A DNA stretch of 64,000 nt from Halopelagius longus (lineage in GTDB: Archaea > Halobacteriota > Halobacteria > Halobacteriales > Haloferacaceae): positions 1 to 64,000 of the forward strand of contig NZ_FNKQ01000004.1 of the NCBI RefSeq assembly GCF_900100875.1, read 5' to 3'. The notes below the pieces were generated by a model. It was not told where the DNA came from. It ran no database searches and was given only the letters and a program-made list of their open reading frames with translations. The position numbers were made by a program, and so were the translations under genes. This document shows positions 9,001-17,305 of the stretch, piece by piece. The first letter of the stretch is position 1. The number at the start of each line of letters is the position of its first letter.

Positions 9001-10167
9001 AGTCGGATGCTCTGCGGTCCACTTCTTCGGATTCTCCACGGACGTCTCCATCGAGGTTACGAAGCCGTCGCCGTCGGCTTGTCCCGTCCCCGAGAGGGTC
9101 GTGACTCGCCCGCCGTCCGGATCGCGGAGGACGCCGCGAACCGTGTACGCGCCCGCCTCGTCGTCGCCGTAGTTCGCGACTTCGGCGTCGACGCAGAGCG
9201 TCGCGTCGCGGTACTCGTCGTCGAGTTCCTGCCGAACGTCGAAGTCCCGTAGGTGAACCTGTGGCGTTGCGTAGAGGTAGACGCTCCGGTAGATACCGGC
9301 GTACTTGTGCATGTCGATGCACTCTAGCGCCTCGGCGTCGGACCACCGGTACACCTGCACGGTGAGTTCGTGGTCGCGACCGGCGGTAACACAATCGGTG
9401 ATGTCGAACTCGCCGGGAGTCATCGACCCTTGTTGGAAGCCGACGTACCGATCGTCAATCCACACGAAAGCGGCCTGTTTGACGCCCTCGAACCGAACGA
9501 ACAGTTCGCGGCCGTCCCACTCGGCGGGAATCGAAATCGTTCGGTTGTAGACGCCGACCGGGTCGGGCCTCTCGTCTCCGACACCGGGGATGTTCAGTTT
9601 CCCGTCTCCTGCTTGTGGGTTCAACGCGTCGTTGAACTCGGACCACTCCATCGCGAGCGCATCGGAGTAGCCGATCCACGTCGGACGCCAGTTAGTGTAA
9701 ATGCGCTCGTCGTACCCCTGTGTCTGCCACGGTTCGGGAACGGCGACGGTGTCCCAGTTCCCGCTATCGTGGTCGAACGAGGGGGGCAACTGTCCCGGAT
9801 TGGTGAAAAACTGGAAGTTCCAGTCACCGTTTAGGAGGCGTACGTACGACGACTCGGCGAACCGTTCTTCGAACGGTGCGAACTTCACGTCGGCGTCGCG
9901 GGCCGCCTGCGCGGACTCGTACGGCATCGCCGCCGTAGCCGTGGTCGGTTCTCGGTTCTCCTCGAATCGCTCGGGGTTTTCCAAGTAGGCCGAGAGGTTC
10001 TCGATACGTCCCGGTCCGTTGGTGGTCGCGGGGACGGATGCGGCAGACGTCCCCTCCGAGGCGAGTGGGAGGGCGGCCGCCAACCCGGTGACCTGCAGGA
10101 ACCGTCTCCGCGTCGATCCGAACGGTGCACTATCGCTATCTGTCGACGAGGGTGATTGCTCGCTCAT
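6034..10167 (-). CDS. Tat-exported GH2 beta-galactosidase (LacZ type) with inserted LamG-like domain
   Basis: At 1377 residues it is far larger than E. coli LacZ (1024). A Tat signal (STRRRFLQVTG, residues ~18-28) directs it outside the cell. The LacZ signature FEENREPTTA near residue 69 is followed by the sugar-binding and Ig-like domains. The TIM barrel carries the acid/base Glu546 (STGNEAGTA) and the nucleophile Glu656 (GEYNHAYGNSLG), then LQGGFIWEWSNQSL near residue 882, and the family's terminal beta-sandwich domain follows. In ordinary LacZ only ~20 residues separate the nucleophile motif from QGGF. Here ~200 extra residues with LamG/concanavalin-like features (DASGHGNEGTVVG, LDLYLDGSRLA, DSVSVFDRALS) are inserted. 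It should hydrolyse beta-galactosides, perhaps polymeric ones. A 20-bp palindrome lies upstream. Confidence 0.93.
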   Translation of the reverse strand: MSEQSPSSTDSDSAPFGSTRRRFLQVTGLAAALPLASEGTSAASVPATTNGPGRIENLSAYLENPERFEENREPTTATAAMPYESAQAARDADVKFAPFEERFAESSYVRLLNGDWNFQFFTNPGQLPPSFDHDSGNWDTVAVPEPWQTQGYDERIYTNWRPTWIGYSDALAMEWSEFNDALNPQAGDGKLNIPGVGDERPDPVGVYNRTISIPAEWDGRELFVRFEGVKQAAFVWIDDRYVGFQQGSMTPGEFDITDCVTAGRDHELTVQVYRWSDAEALECIDMHKYAGIYRSVYLYATPQVHLRDFDVRQELDDEYRDATLCVDAEVANYGDDEAGAYTVRGVLRDPDGGRVTTLSGTGQADGDGFVTSMETSVENPKKWTAEHPTLYTLTLELVREADGAVMEASLEKVGFREYSVDRGRRGAQVRVNGRPVNVRGANRHEVDPETGRTVSADLMRTDIELMKQFNLNAVRTSHYPNDPTFLRLADEYGLYVVDEANCETHWNQPVLASTTAYHDQAVARFRRMLLRDRNHASVFAWSTGNEAGTAAEHLHMAGLGVGSDDEYVPTTTEETRLPKTDSVETFEKDVEGLAGDRLLYHQPNIGGWEVEFCDMLGPRYIDVESMVSLAADGQLKDSPRFGTYDYGDPTRPIVMGEYNHAYGNSLGLVDRFWNEYIQPPVRLARDASGHGNEGTVVGAPAVHDAADGASLTLGPDDRVTVESPPDLTSSDVEFSVAVSVAGLDTDAAVELASKRGAFRLVTKEGRFVFSVGGGAASVAGRVPSSFTDDRSHTLVAVCRADSLDLYLDGSRLARSEHSLSSVDGGDAPLHIGGETSGDETVAYDSVSVFDRALSKEAAASPTAAEAPVLAYTFESLLRDASLQGGFIWEWSNQSLNATTDNGQQYQFYHREGPAGSFCLNGMVWADRRVQPELWELKQCHQPVKVAARDLTAGEVYVTNHHAFTSLSELDARWELACGDQTVQSGELSLDIPPGATRPVTLDGFETPSSDEPGAEYTLTISFALSTSTPWAERGHEVAFSQFEVPVDVPEPKTVDVAEMPTVSVAETDGSVVVSGEGFEYTFDREAGTLASMRANETELIERGPLFNFWRAPIMNESTSWGGNVAETWRKLGLDEIQYAVESVDITRANDCVVDVTVEGRAVGDADSDPGFATTYHYRVFGNGAVTVEVAAEPNDPLVDGIGESEWLPKVGLQIEVADRFSTFEWYGRGPEETYPDRKSGMKLGRHAGSIDDQFVPYVPPTDNGNKTETRWAALTGESTGLAAFADEEPMNVSLNQWSNLAEADYVYELEDRGSVAFNLDHAVTGVGGTPVPPFEEYRVRPEPISFSVTLRPVTDDSDLMELATRRLQKGDREENTD

Positions 10168-10227
10168 GGGTAATTTCGCCCCCTCGTGGCGTTCTCGGGA
10201 GCGCTTCGATAATGTTAGTCCACTGTC

Positions 10228-10247
10228 TTAAATCTACGTAGATTTAA
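10228..10247. promoter_or_regulatory. Perfect 20-bp palindrome upstream of the beta-galactosidase gene (candidate operator)
   Basis: The sequence TTAAATCTACGTAGATTTAA equals its own reverse complement over all 20 bases. It ends ~60 bp upstream of the GH2 start codon (10167), just upstream of a weak TATA-like stretch (aacattatc on the minus strand). That is where an archaeal activator would bind. The IclR regulator encoded next door is the obvious candidate partner, but this is inference. Confidence 0.55.
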
Positions 10248-10818
10248 AGTGAACTTTCTTACTGGATCGCGGATGGCGCTTTACGGCGTACGAGAGAGCA
10301 GAGAGAAACCGAGAGATAGTCAGAGTCGAACAGTTCTTCGTCTCTCAGAAACAGCTTCACGGGGTAAGTAGATAGTACGGAAACTTCCACTCGTTCCATT
10401 ACAGCCTTAGATTCGTAACGGAACGCTTTCGCCTTCTTCTCACTACCCGTCTGTTTACAATAACCAGCTTGAGCGTTCTTCATAATGACAATTAGTTCGT
10501 CAGCAACGAACAGAAGGAGAAGGAACGGATTTGTAAAACTACAACCCAGATCAGATATGAGAATACATACAGACTACCATTCCGAGGAAAAAAGTAATAT
10601 TTCATATTATCTGAGATTTCTGATTGTTTTCATCGATACGGACAGTTCAGGAGTGCTGCACGTTACTCATAGATGAACAAAGGCGCCCAACTTCGACGTG
10701 CTGAACGCCGGGATCTGGTCTGTTCGTCCCTGGAAAACAGGGGCGTCAAGAGACGGACGATCGGCGGTAAATTTGCGATAGATAGAGAGCGGCCGTCGTC
10801 GAGTAATAGGCCCGGCGA
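10248..10818. other. Spacer between beta-galactosidase and IclR regulator
   Basis: About 570 bp with no supportable gene. Short frames on either strand (63-74 codons) have neither conserved motifs nor a typical acidic haloarchaeal composition. The segment is AT-richer than the genes on both sides. Confidence 0.4.
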
Positions 10819-11592
10819 TCACCGATAAGCGATGTTGAGTTCGATGATGTTCACCGCGTTCCGAAGCAGGGTCGGGATGTCCTCTCTGAACCGTTCGGTG
10901 GACATCCGACTCCGAGGGCCGGAAACGCTCACCGCACCGACGACTTCGTCCTCCTGGTCGAGAATGGGCGCGGCGACGCAGCGCAGTCCGTTCAGGCGTT
11001 CCTCCCGGTCGAACGCGACCCCTCGGTCTCGGATTTCGGCGAGTTCATCGAACAGGTTCTCGGGATCGGTGATGGTGTTCTCCGTCGTCGCTGGCATCCC
11101 GTGTCGGTCGAGTATCTCCTCGACGCGTTCGGGAGGGAGATGCGCGAGAATCGCTTTCCCGAGTCCGGTGTTGTGGAGGTGCACACGCTGGCCGGTGGTA
11201 GCGTCGACCTGCACCGCGTCTTCACCCACCTCACGGTGGATGTAAACCCCTTTCCCGTGTTCTTCGACGAGAAGATTCGAGAGTTCACCCGTCTGCTCTG
11301 CGAGCGACTGCATCTCGGGTTTCGCGATGTCGTGTATCGAGAGCCTGTTTCGGGCTTCAGTTCCGATATCGAGGAACTTGAGCCCGACGTAGTAGCGGTT
11401 GTCACACTTGACCACGTATTCCTCCTGTTCGAGCGTGCTCAGGTAGTTGTGGACGCTACTCTTGGGCAGATCGAGATCCTGCGCGAGATCCGTGACCCGC
11501 GCTCCTTCTCGGTCTTTGAGCGCTTCGACGATTCTGAGCGTCGTCAGCGCGGACTTCACCGGATTTTTCGCTCGGTTGACGTTTTTGCCCAT
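10819..11592 (-). CDS. IclR family transcriptional regulator
   Basis: A 257-residue regulator. Residues ~10-75 are the IclR winged helix (SALTTLRIVEALKDREGARV, LDLPKSSVHNYLSTLEQEEYV). The rest is the IclR effector domain (GLKFLDIGTEARNRL, LRCVAAPILDQEDEVVGAVSVSGP). I chose the start MGKNVNR at 11592 because a strong TATA box (tatataat on the minus strand, 11616-11623) is centred 27 nt upstream and gives a leaderless mRNA; an upstream ATG at 11634 would lie above the TATA box. It lies between the GH2 gene and the divergent enolase-superfamily operon, so it probably controls one or both. Confidence 0.92.
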   Translation of the reverse strand: MGKNVNRAKNPVKSALTTLRIVEALKDREGARVTDLAQDLDLPKSSVHNYLSTLEQEEYVVKCDNRYYVGLKFLDIGTEARNRLSIHDIAKPEMQSLAEQTGELSNLLVEEHGKGVYIHREVGEDAVQVDATTGQRVHLHNTGLGKAILAHLPPERVEEILDRHGMPATTENTITDPENLFDELAEIRDRGVAFDREERLNGLRCVAAPILDQEDEVVGAVSVSGPRSRMSTERFREDIPTLLRNAVNIIELNIAYR

Positions 11593-11615
11593 GCTACTTG
11601 TTGTGACGGTCGTCA

Positions 11616-11623
11616 TTATATAA
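11616..11623 (-). promoter_or_regulatory. TATA box of the IclR gene
   Basis: On the minus strand the stretch reads agttatataatg. Its centre is ~27 nt from the ATG at 11592, the standard haloarchaeal spacing for a transcript beginning at the start codon. It decides the start of the IclR gene. Confidence 0.6.
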
Positions 11624-11760
11624 CTTATGTTCATTACTGACGAACGAGTCGGGGTGCGGTGGTCTCAGGCAAGTCGGTGAGGTATCACGATTCGCCGTAT
11701 TCCTCCGATAGCACTCCGAGAGGTATACTTTTACCGTGACTATTCCAATTGGAGGGACAT

Positions 11761-12942
11761 ATGGGACCGACGATCACCCGGATCGAAAGCGTCGAGTTCG
11801 AATACCCACTCGAGGACATCGGAACGGATCAAGCCGGTTTCAACTTGGTGTACGAACCGGGAGAGACCACCGTCCGGAAACTGTTCGCGCTCAGGGTTCA
11901 CACTGACGAGGGAATCACGGGCGAGTACGTCGGAGGCAACTCGCCCGGCGCCGCCCAGTGGAACACGTTTGCGGACTACCTCATCGGCAAAAATCCGTTA
12001 AAACGCGAGAAGCACTGGTCAGAGATAAAGCGCGCCCTACGGAAGTACGACCGGATGGGTATCGGACCCATCGATATCGCCCTCTGGGACTTCGCCGGCA
12101 AGTACTACGGCGCTCCTATCCACGAACTACTCGGCACGTACCGCGAACGCCTGCCGGCGTACGCGTCAACCTACCACGGCGACGAGAACGGCGGACTGGA
12201 CTCCCCGGAGGCGTTTGCGGACTTCGCCGAAGAGTGCCGCGACTCCGGCTTCGACGGGTTCAAGATACACGGTTGGGGCGGCAGCGACGTCTCGCGCAAA
12301 CTGGACAGAGAGATCGCGGCGGTTCACGCGGTCGGAGAACGAGTCGGCGACGAGATGGATCTGATGTTGGACCCGGCCTGCGAGTACGAGACGTTCGCCG
12401 ACGCCCTCGCCGTCGGTCGCGCCTGCGACGAGGAGGGGTTCTTCTGGTACGAGGACCCGTTCCGCGACGCCGGCATCTCTCAACACGCCCACCGGAAACT
12501 CGCTGATAAACTCGCCACCCCCATCCTCCAGACCGAACACGTGCGAGGTCTCGAATCGCACTCCGACTTCGTCCAGAACGGCGCGACGGACTTCCTGCGC
12601 GCGGATCCGGAGTACGACGCGGGCATCACCGGTGCGATGAAGATCGCGCGGGTGGCGGAGGGGTTCGGGCTGGACGTCGAGTTCCACGCTCCCGGGCCCG
12701 CACAGCGCCACTGCATCGCCGCCATCCGCAACACGAACTACTACGAGATGGCATTGGTCCACCCCGACTGCGAGAACACGACACCGCCCGTCTACGATGG
12801 CGAGTACTCCGATACGATGGACGCGGTCGACGACGATGGAACGGTTCCGGTTCCGGACGGTCCCGGCCTCGGCGTCGAGTACGACTGGGACTACATCGAG
12901 CGGAACAAGACGGGGAGCGTCCACACCTACGAGGGGTCATGA
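11761..12942 (+). CDS. Enolase-superfamily sugar-acid dehydratase (mandelate racemase/MLE subgroup)
   Basis: A 393-residue cytoplasmic enzyme. The start is set at MGPTITRIES, preceded by GGAGG at 11752 with good spacing; another in-frame ATG lies four codons upstream. After an N-terminal capping domain, the barrel carries Lys168 and His170 (FKIHGWG), metal ligands Asp204 (LMLDPACEYE), Glu231 (WYEDPF) and Glu259 (ILQTEHVRG), and the catalytic His309 (EFHAPGP). These residues fit dehydration of an aldonate to a 2-keto-3-deoxy acid. A fuconate- or rhamnonate-type dehydratase fits the fucosidase and mutarotase nearby, but the substrate cannot be read from the sequence. The Gfo/Idh/MocA gene starts inside its stop codon (ATGA). 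Confidence 0.85.
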   Translation: MGPTITRIESVEFEYPLEDIGTDQAGFNLVYEPGETTVRKLFALRVHTDEGITGEYVGGNSPGAAQWNTFADYLIGKNPLKREKHWSEIKRALRKYDRMGIGPIDIALWDFAGKYYGAPIHELLGTYRERLPAYASTYHGDENGGLDSPEAFADFAEECRDSGFDGFKIHGWGGSDVSRKLDREIAAVHAVGERVGDEMDLMLDPACEYETFADALAVGRACDEEGFFWYEDPFRDAGISQHAHRKLADKLATPILQTEHVRGLESHSDFVQNGATDFLRADPEYDAGITGAMKIARVAEGFGLDVEFHAPGPAQRHCIAAIRNTNYYEMALVHPDCENTTPPVYDGEYSDTMDAVDDDGTVPVPDGPGLGVEYDWDYIERNKTGSVHTYEGS

Positions 12943-14036
12943 GTTACAAAGCTGGAATCATCGGTGCCGGCGGTATCGCGGGGATGGGTATCCTCGGCAT
13001 GCACGACGAGGAGAAGATAGGGCGCGAGAAGATACGCGCGAGTCACGCCGGCGGCTACGACGCCGCCGAGGGCGTCGAACTCGTCTCGATAGCCGACGTG
13101 GACGACGAGAAACTGCGACGGTTCGGTGAGGCGTGGGGGATTCCGCTAGACCGGCGATACGTCGGACACGAGGCGATGCTCGCGGCCGAAGATTTGGACG
13201 TCATCTCCGTCTGCACCCCGTCGTTTCTCCACCACCGACACGTGATCGACGCGGTGCGCTCTCAGTCGTCACCGTCGGTCGTCTGGTGTGAGAAGCCCCT
13301 CGCCTCGGAGGTGACGAACGCGAACGAGATGATCGAAGCGTGCGAAGAGACCGACACCGAACTGGTCGTCAACCACTCGTTCCGCTTCACCGACAAACTC
13401 CGGCGCCTCCGCGAACTCGTTCACGAGGAGAACCTGCTCGGCGAGGTACACTCCGTCTCGGCACAGTTCCGAATGGAACTCCTCCGGAACTCCACGCACC
13501 TGCTCGACACGCTGGTCTACCTGCTCGACGCGCGAGCGCGGACTATCGGCGGCTACGTCAACGGCGAGAACGAGGCGGTGGACTCCCTCGGCGCGGATCA
13601 GTCCGTCGACGACGCGGGCGGCGGCGGATTCGTGGTGATGGACGACGGGACGTTCGCTACCATCGACTGTACGGTCCCTCGGGAGTCCTCGTCGATGACG
13701 CTCAACTTCATCGGTTCGGAGGGCAAACTCTACATGAACAACGACGATGGCGAGTGGCGCTACTGGTCCTTGGAGGACGGCGAGCACGTCGAGCGGTCGC
13801 TCCCCGGTATCGAGGGGTCGTGGACGTGGGAGGACGACTACGCGAACTCGTTCACCAACGCGGCCGAACACGTCGTCGATCTCGTGGACGGCGGAACCGA
13901 GAACCATTCGACCGGCGTCGAGGCCACTCGCTCGCTTGAGATCATCGTGGGCATCTACCTTTCGCACTACACGGGTGGACAGGTGGAGATTCCGCTCGAA
14001 CGGCCGTTACAGGACGTGAGCGTCACCTCCTGGTGA
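12939..14036 (+). CDS. Gfo/Idh/MocA family sugar oxidoreductase
   Basis: A 365-residue NAD(P)-dependent dehydrogenase. The Rossmann motif is GIIGAGGIAGMGILG (residues ~6-20), the family motif is VWCEKPLASEV (~110-120) and the NHSFRFTDKLRR region follows. A substrate domain with an open beta sheet makes up the rest. The ATG overlaps the stop of the dehydratase gene, so the two are co-translated. In an oxidative pathway it would oxidise a free aldose to the lactone, or act on a cyclic sugar derivative. The neighbouring lactonase-like amidohydrolase supports the first reading, which is inference. Confidence 0.87.
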   Translation: MSYKAGIIGAGGIAGMGILGMHDEEKIGREKIRASHAGGYDAAEGVELVSIADVDDEKLRRFGEAWGIPLDRRYVGHEAMLAAEDLDVISVCTPSFLHHRHVIDAVRSQSSPSVVWCEKPLASEVTNANEMIEACEETDTELVVNHSFRFTDKLRRLRELVHEENLLGEVHSVSAQFRMELLRNSTHLLDTLVYLLDARARTIGGYVNGENEAVDSLGADQSVDDAGGGGFVVMDDGTFATIDCTVPRESSSMTLNFIGSEGKLYMNNDDGEWRYWSLEDGEHVERSLPGIEGSWTWEDDYANSFTNAAEHVVDLVDGGTENHSTGVEATRSLEIIVGIYLSHYTGGQVEIPLERPLQDVSVTSW

Positions 14037-14092
14037 CGCCGATAGACGCGCACCAACGTTTATGCGGTCGGTCCACGTCGCCGTCGCTAGGC

Positions 14093-14959
14093 ATGCGACT
14101 CATCGACGCACACACGCACGCGTGGGGAGCCGACACCGCCGAACTACCCTGGCGAGCGGACGTGCTGCCGCCGGGGTGGAACGGCGCGTACACCCACGCC
14201 GATCTGATAGCCGACATGGACCGAGTCGGAGTCGACCAGAGCGTGATAGTCACGACGCCGCTGTACGGTCGGGGGGAACGGGCCAACGAGTACACGATGC
14301 GGAGCATCGAGGCCCACCCCGATCGCCTCTACGGTGTCGGGCTGGTGGACTTCTTCGGCGACGAGGCGGCGGTCCGACGCCGACTGCGACGGGTAACCGG
14401 CCACCCGCGGATGCTCGGCGTCCGGATGCACGCTGCACTTGCGTACGAACCGATCCCTACAGATCTCGACCGGACCGGCGAGTGGATTCTCGACGACCGG
14501 CTCGAACCCGTCTGGGACGAGGTAGCGTCGCTCGACGCCCACGTTTACGTGTTCCCGAAGGGCGAACAGCTCTCGATGATCGAGCGACTTGCGGCCGACC
14601 GCCCCGACGTGACGTTCGTCGTCGACCACATGGCGTGGCCGGACGAGACGACGTCGCCCGACGAAGCACCGTGGACCGACTTCGCCGACATCGCCGAACA
14701 CGACAACGTGTGGGTCAAGGTGAGTTCGCTCCCGCGCTCTGCCGAGTCGGGCTGGCCGTACGAGGACCTCCACGAGTACGTTCGGCGTCTCCTCGAATGG
14801 TTCGGCGCGGAGCGACTGTTGGCGGGGTCCGACTATCCGTGGATGGACGACTGGGCGTCGTACGAGGACTGCCTCTCGTGGCTGGAGGCCGCACCGTTCC
14901 TCTCGGCCCGCGACCGGGCGTTCCTCTCGTACCGGACCTTCGAACGACTTCGTGGCTGA
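14093..14959 (+). CDS. Amidohydrolase-2 family protein, probable sugar-lactone hydrolase
   Basis: A 288-residue TIM-barrel protein. The start is placed at MRLIDAHTHAWG, which gives the usual first metal motif HxH at residues 7-9 and sits ~30 nt after a TATA-like element (gtttatgc, ~14056). Further motifs are VDHMAWPDET (~160) and LLAGSDYPWMDDW (~240), where the late Asp is the catalytic or metal residue. The family (COG3618) includes L-fuconolactone and L-rhamnono-lactone hydrolases. With a dehydrogenase and a dehydratase just upstream, a lactonase step fits well. Other members are decarboxylases, so the call is family-certain and substrate-uncertain. Confidence 0.8.
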   Translation: MRLIDAHTHAWGADTAELPWRADVLPPGWNGAYTHADLIADMDRVGVDQSVIVTTPLYGRGERANEYTMRSIEAHPDRLYGVGLVDFFGDEAAVRRRLRRVTGHPRMLGVRMHAALAYEPIPTDLDRTGEWILDDRLEPVWDEVASLDAHVYVFPKGEQLSMIERLAADRPDVTFVVDHMAWPDETTSPDEAPWTDFADIAEHDNVWVKVSSLPRSAESGWPYEDLHEYVRRLLEWFGAERLLAGSDYPWMDDWASYEDCLSWLEAAPFLSARDRAFLSYRTFERLRG

Positions 14960-15055
14960 TCGTCGACGACTCGTCCCTGGGTCTGTGGCCTCTGATGCCC
15001 GGAATATCCCAATCTATGCTAAAGATTTAAGATAGCAGGTCATCTTTCTTCGTGC

Positions 15056-16255
15056 ATGCGTTACAGTGACAGGCGTAGCTTCATCAAAATAGCCGGTGGA
15101 GCGGCGGTTTCGACAGCTCTCGCGGGCTGTTCCGGCGGACAAGGCGGAACAGGCGGAACCGATTCCGGTTCGACCGAGAGCGACGGGACCGGCGGAAGCG
15201 GGGGAGCGACCGGGGGCGACGACGGCGGCTCCGCCGACAGTAAACGGATCGGCATCTCTCAGCACCGGGCCGGTGGGTCGTGGATCACGGCGTTCTTCGA
15301 GGCCGGGAAACTCTACGCACGACAGCAGGGGTACCAACTGGAGACGTTCGTCCACGAACAGGACGCCGCCAAGCAGATCTCGCAGGTGCGGCAGATGGTC
15401 AACCAGGAGTACGACGGTATCGTGCTCGTCCCGTGGAACGAGTCGCTCAACGGCGTGATACAGGAGGCGACCGACGCAGGCATCCCCGTGTTCACCGCCA
15501 ACAACGACGCGCCGACGTCCGCCGTGAAATCGTTCACCGCGTTCGGCAACTACGGCGCAGGGAGGACCTGCGCCGAGAAGATGTACGAGGCGCTCGGAAA
15601 CCAGAAACCCGACGTCGACACGTACCGGATCCTCAACGTGCGAGGGGACTTCTTCGGCGCGTCCAACAGGCGGACGAACGGCTTTCTGGAGACCATCAAG
15701 CAACACGACGACGTCGAGATCGTCGACACGGTACAGACCGACTGGACGCGGAGCACCGCTCTGTCGAAAGTGCAGACGTGGCTCAACGGGAACGAGGTTC
15801 CTCACGGGATCTACTCTTCGAACATGACGTCCGGACTCGGCACCTACACCGCACTCGACCGACAGGGACTCGTCCGACCGAAAGGCGACGCCGACCACGT
15901 CGTCCTCACGCAGTTGGACGGCGGTCCGGAGGTCAACCCGAAGATCGGCTCCGGACAGATCGACGCCGCGGTCGACCAGCCCAACTACTTCTACATCCCG
16001 CTGGCAATCAAGCAGATGCAGAACTACTGGGAGAACGGCGACGATGCGATTCCGGAGCCCGGAACGGAACTCACCGCGGAGGATTACTCGTTCGAGCCGG
16101 TCGAGCACAAAGGCGTGCAGCTCTGGTCGGAACCCATCTGGGCTCCGGCGACGGTCGAGCAGAAAGACGGTCACCCCCACGTCAAAACGAACGGCATCGT
16201 CATTACGCAGGAGAACGCCGAAGCCCCGTACCTCTGGGGGAACATATGGAACTAG
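15056..16255 (+). CDS. Sugar ABC transporter substrate-binding lipoprotein (RbsB-like)
   Basis: A 399-residue exported binding protein. DRRSFIK is a Tat motif (Arg6-Arg7), and the lipobox LAGC (Cys25) marks lipid anchoring. A Gly/Ser/Thr linker of ~35 residues follows, typical of haloarchaeal binding proteins. The mature part has the periplasmic-binding-protein-like I fold: KRIGISQHRAGGSWITAFFE, then IVLVPWNESLNGVIQEATDAGIPV and TALSKVQTWLNG. It heads a three-gene importer with the permease and ATPase genes, lying between the lactonase and fucosidase. The ligand is probably a monosaccharide such as fucose or rhamnose, inferred from context. Confidence 0.9.
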   Translation: MRYSDRRSFIKIAGGAAVSTALAGCSGGQGGTGGTDSGSTESDGTGGSGGATGGDDGGSADSKRIGISQHRAGGSWITAFFEAGKLYARQQGYQLETFVHEQDAAKQISQVRQMVNQEYDGIVLVPWNESLNGVIQEATDAGIPVFTANNDAPTSAVKSFTAFGNYGAGRTCAEKMYEALGNQKPDVDTYRILNVRGDFFGASNRRTNGFLETIKQHDDVEIVDTVQTDWTRSTALSKVQTWLNGNEVPHGIYSSNMTSGLGTYTALDRQGLVRPKGDADHVVLTQLDGGPEVNPKIGSGQIDAAVDQPNYFYIPLAIKQMQNYWENGDDAIPEPGTELTAEDYSFEPVEHKGVQLWSEPIWAPATVEQKDGHPHVKTNGIVITQENAEAPYLWGNIWN

Positions 16256-16300
16256 TCCGACCGACAACCGACACGAAGGACATCAACACGACTCTGCACA

Positions 16301-17305
16301 ATGTCGCTCACCACGTCTCATAACTCGGATCGAACGAGCCGTATCGTGCCCGTGCTGTTAGAGCACATGATCTGGCCGATACTGGTCGTGGCCATCCTCG
16401 TCACGGCCGTCCTCGTGCCGGAACTGTTCGCTAACCTCCGGTCGTTCGAGTTGGTACTCTACTCGTCCGTACCGCTCGGCCTCCTCGTGCTCGCCGAGAG
16501 CATCTGCCTTCTCACGGGGCACTTCGACCTCTCTATCGGGGCCATCGCGGGATTCTCGGCGATGTTCACGGGGATGGTGATCGGTGACTGTGCGTCGTGT
16601 TGGGGCGTCGTCGCCAACCCCTACGCGGGTATCGTCCTCATCCTCGCAGTCGGGGGGCTCATCGGCGTCCTCAACGGCGTCATGATCGCCAAACTCGGCG
16701 TCAACCCGTTCCTGCAGACGCTGGCGTTCCTCATCATCTTCAGCGGGGCCAAGACGGCGATGAACACCCAGCCCGTAACGGGGCTTCCGAAGGCGTACCT
16801 GTACCTCGGTGGGCAGTCATTGCTCGCCATCGGCATCCTCGTGGTCGTGTTCGCGGCGTTCGCGTTCGTCATGCGGTACACTAACTTCGGACAGTCAGTG
16901 TACGCCGTCGGGAGCGACGAGGAATCGGCCCGCGCCGTCGGCATCAACACCGACCGCGTCATCATCACCGTCTACGCCATCAGCGGCATTCTCGCCGGAC
17001 TAGCGGGGCTGATACTCACGGGATACACCACCATCGTCGCTCCCGACATCGCGGAGAACATGGTCTTTCCCGCGTTCGCCGCGGCGGTTATTGGCGGAAT
17101 CAGCCTGTTCGGCGGCCGCGGGCTCATCTCCGGGGCGCTCGGGGGCCTGTTGCTCCTCGGTATCGTCCAGACCGCACTCAACCTCAGCGGAGTCGCCGCC
17201 GCACAGGTCGAGATGGCAAACGGCATCGTTCTGCTCGTCGCCATCCTCCTGTACAACATGAAAGAGAGCATTCGGACCCGCGTCCTCTCCGGGGGATCGA
17301 CGTGA
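16301..17305 (+). CDS. Sugar ABC transporter permease (RbsC/BPD_transp_2 family)
   Basis: A 334-residue integral membrane protein with about eight to ten hydrophobic segments. The family hallmark GHFDLSIGAIAGFSAM appears near residue 72, and YAVGSDEESARAVGINTDRV (residues ~205-224) is the EAA-like loop that contacts the ATPase. The C-terminal half has the GGISLFGGRG motif. The gene lies 45 bp after the binding protein and overlaps the ATPase start by 4 bp, so the three genes form one operon. Confidence 0.92.
   Translation: MSLTTSHNSDRTSRIVPVLLEHMIWPILVVAILVTAVLVPELFANLRSFELVLYSSVPLGLLVLAESICLLTGHFDLSIGAIAGFSAMFTGMVIGDCASCWGVVANPYAGIVLILAVGGLIGVLNGVMIAKLGVNPFLQTLAFLIIFSGAKTAMNTQPVTGLPKAYLYLGGQSLLAIGILVVVFAAFAFVMRYTNFGQSVYAVGSDEESARAVGINTDRVIITVYAISGILAGLAGLILTGYTTIVAPDIAENMVFPAFAAAVIGGISLFGGRGLISGALGGLLLLGIVQTALNLSGVAAAQVEMANGIVLLVAILLYNMKESIRTRVLSGGST

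Noticed and set aside
15014-16267. 417-codon minus-strand open frame opposite the sugar-binding protein
   Set aside because: No signal peptide or motif; the plus-strand binding protein is unmistakable.
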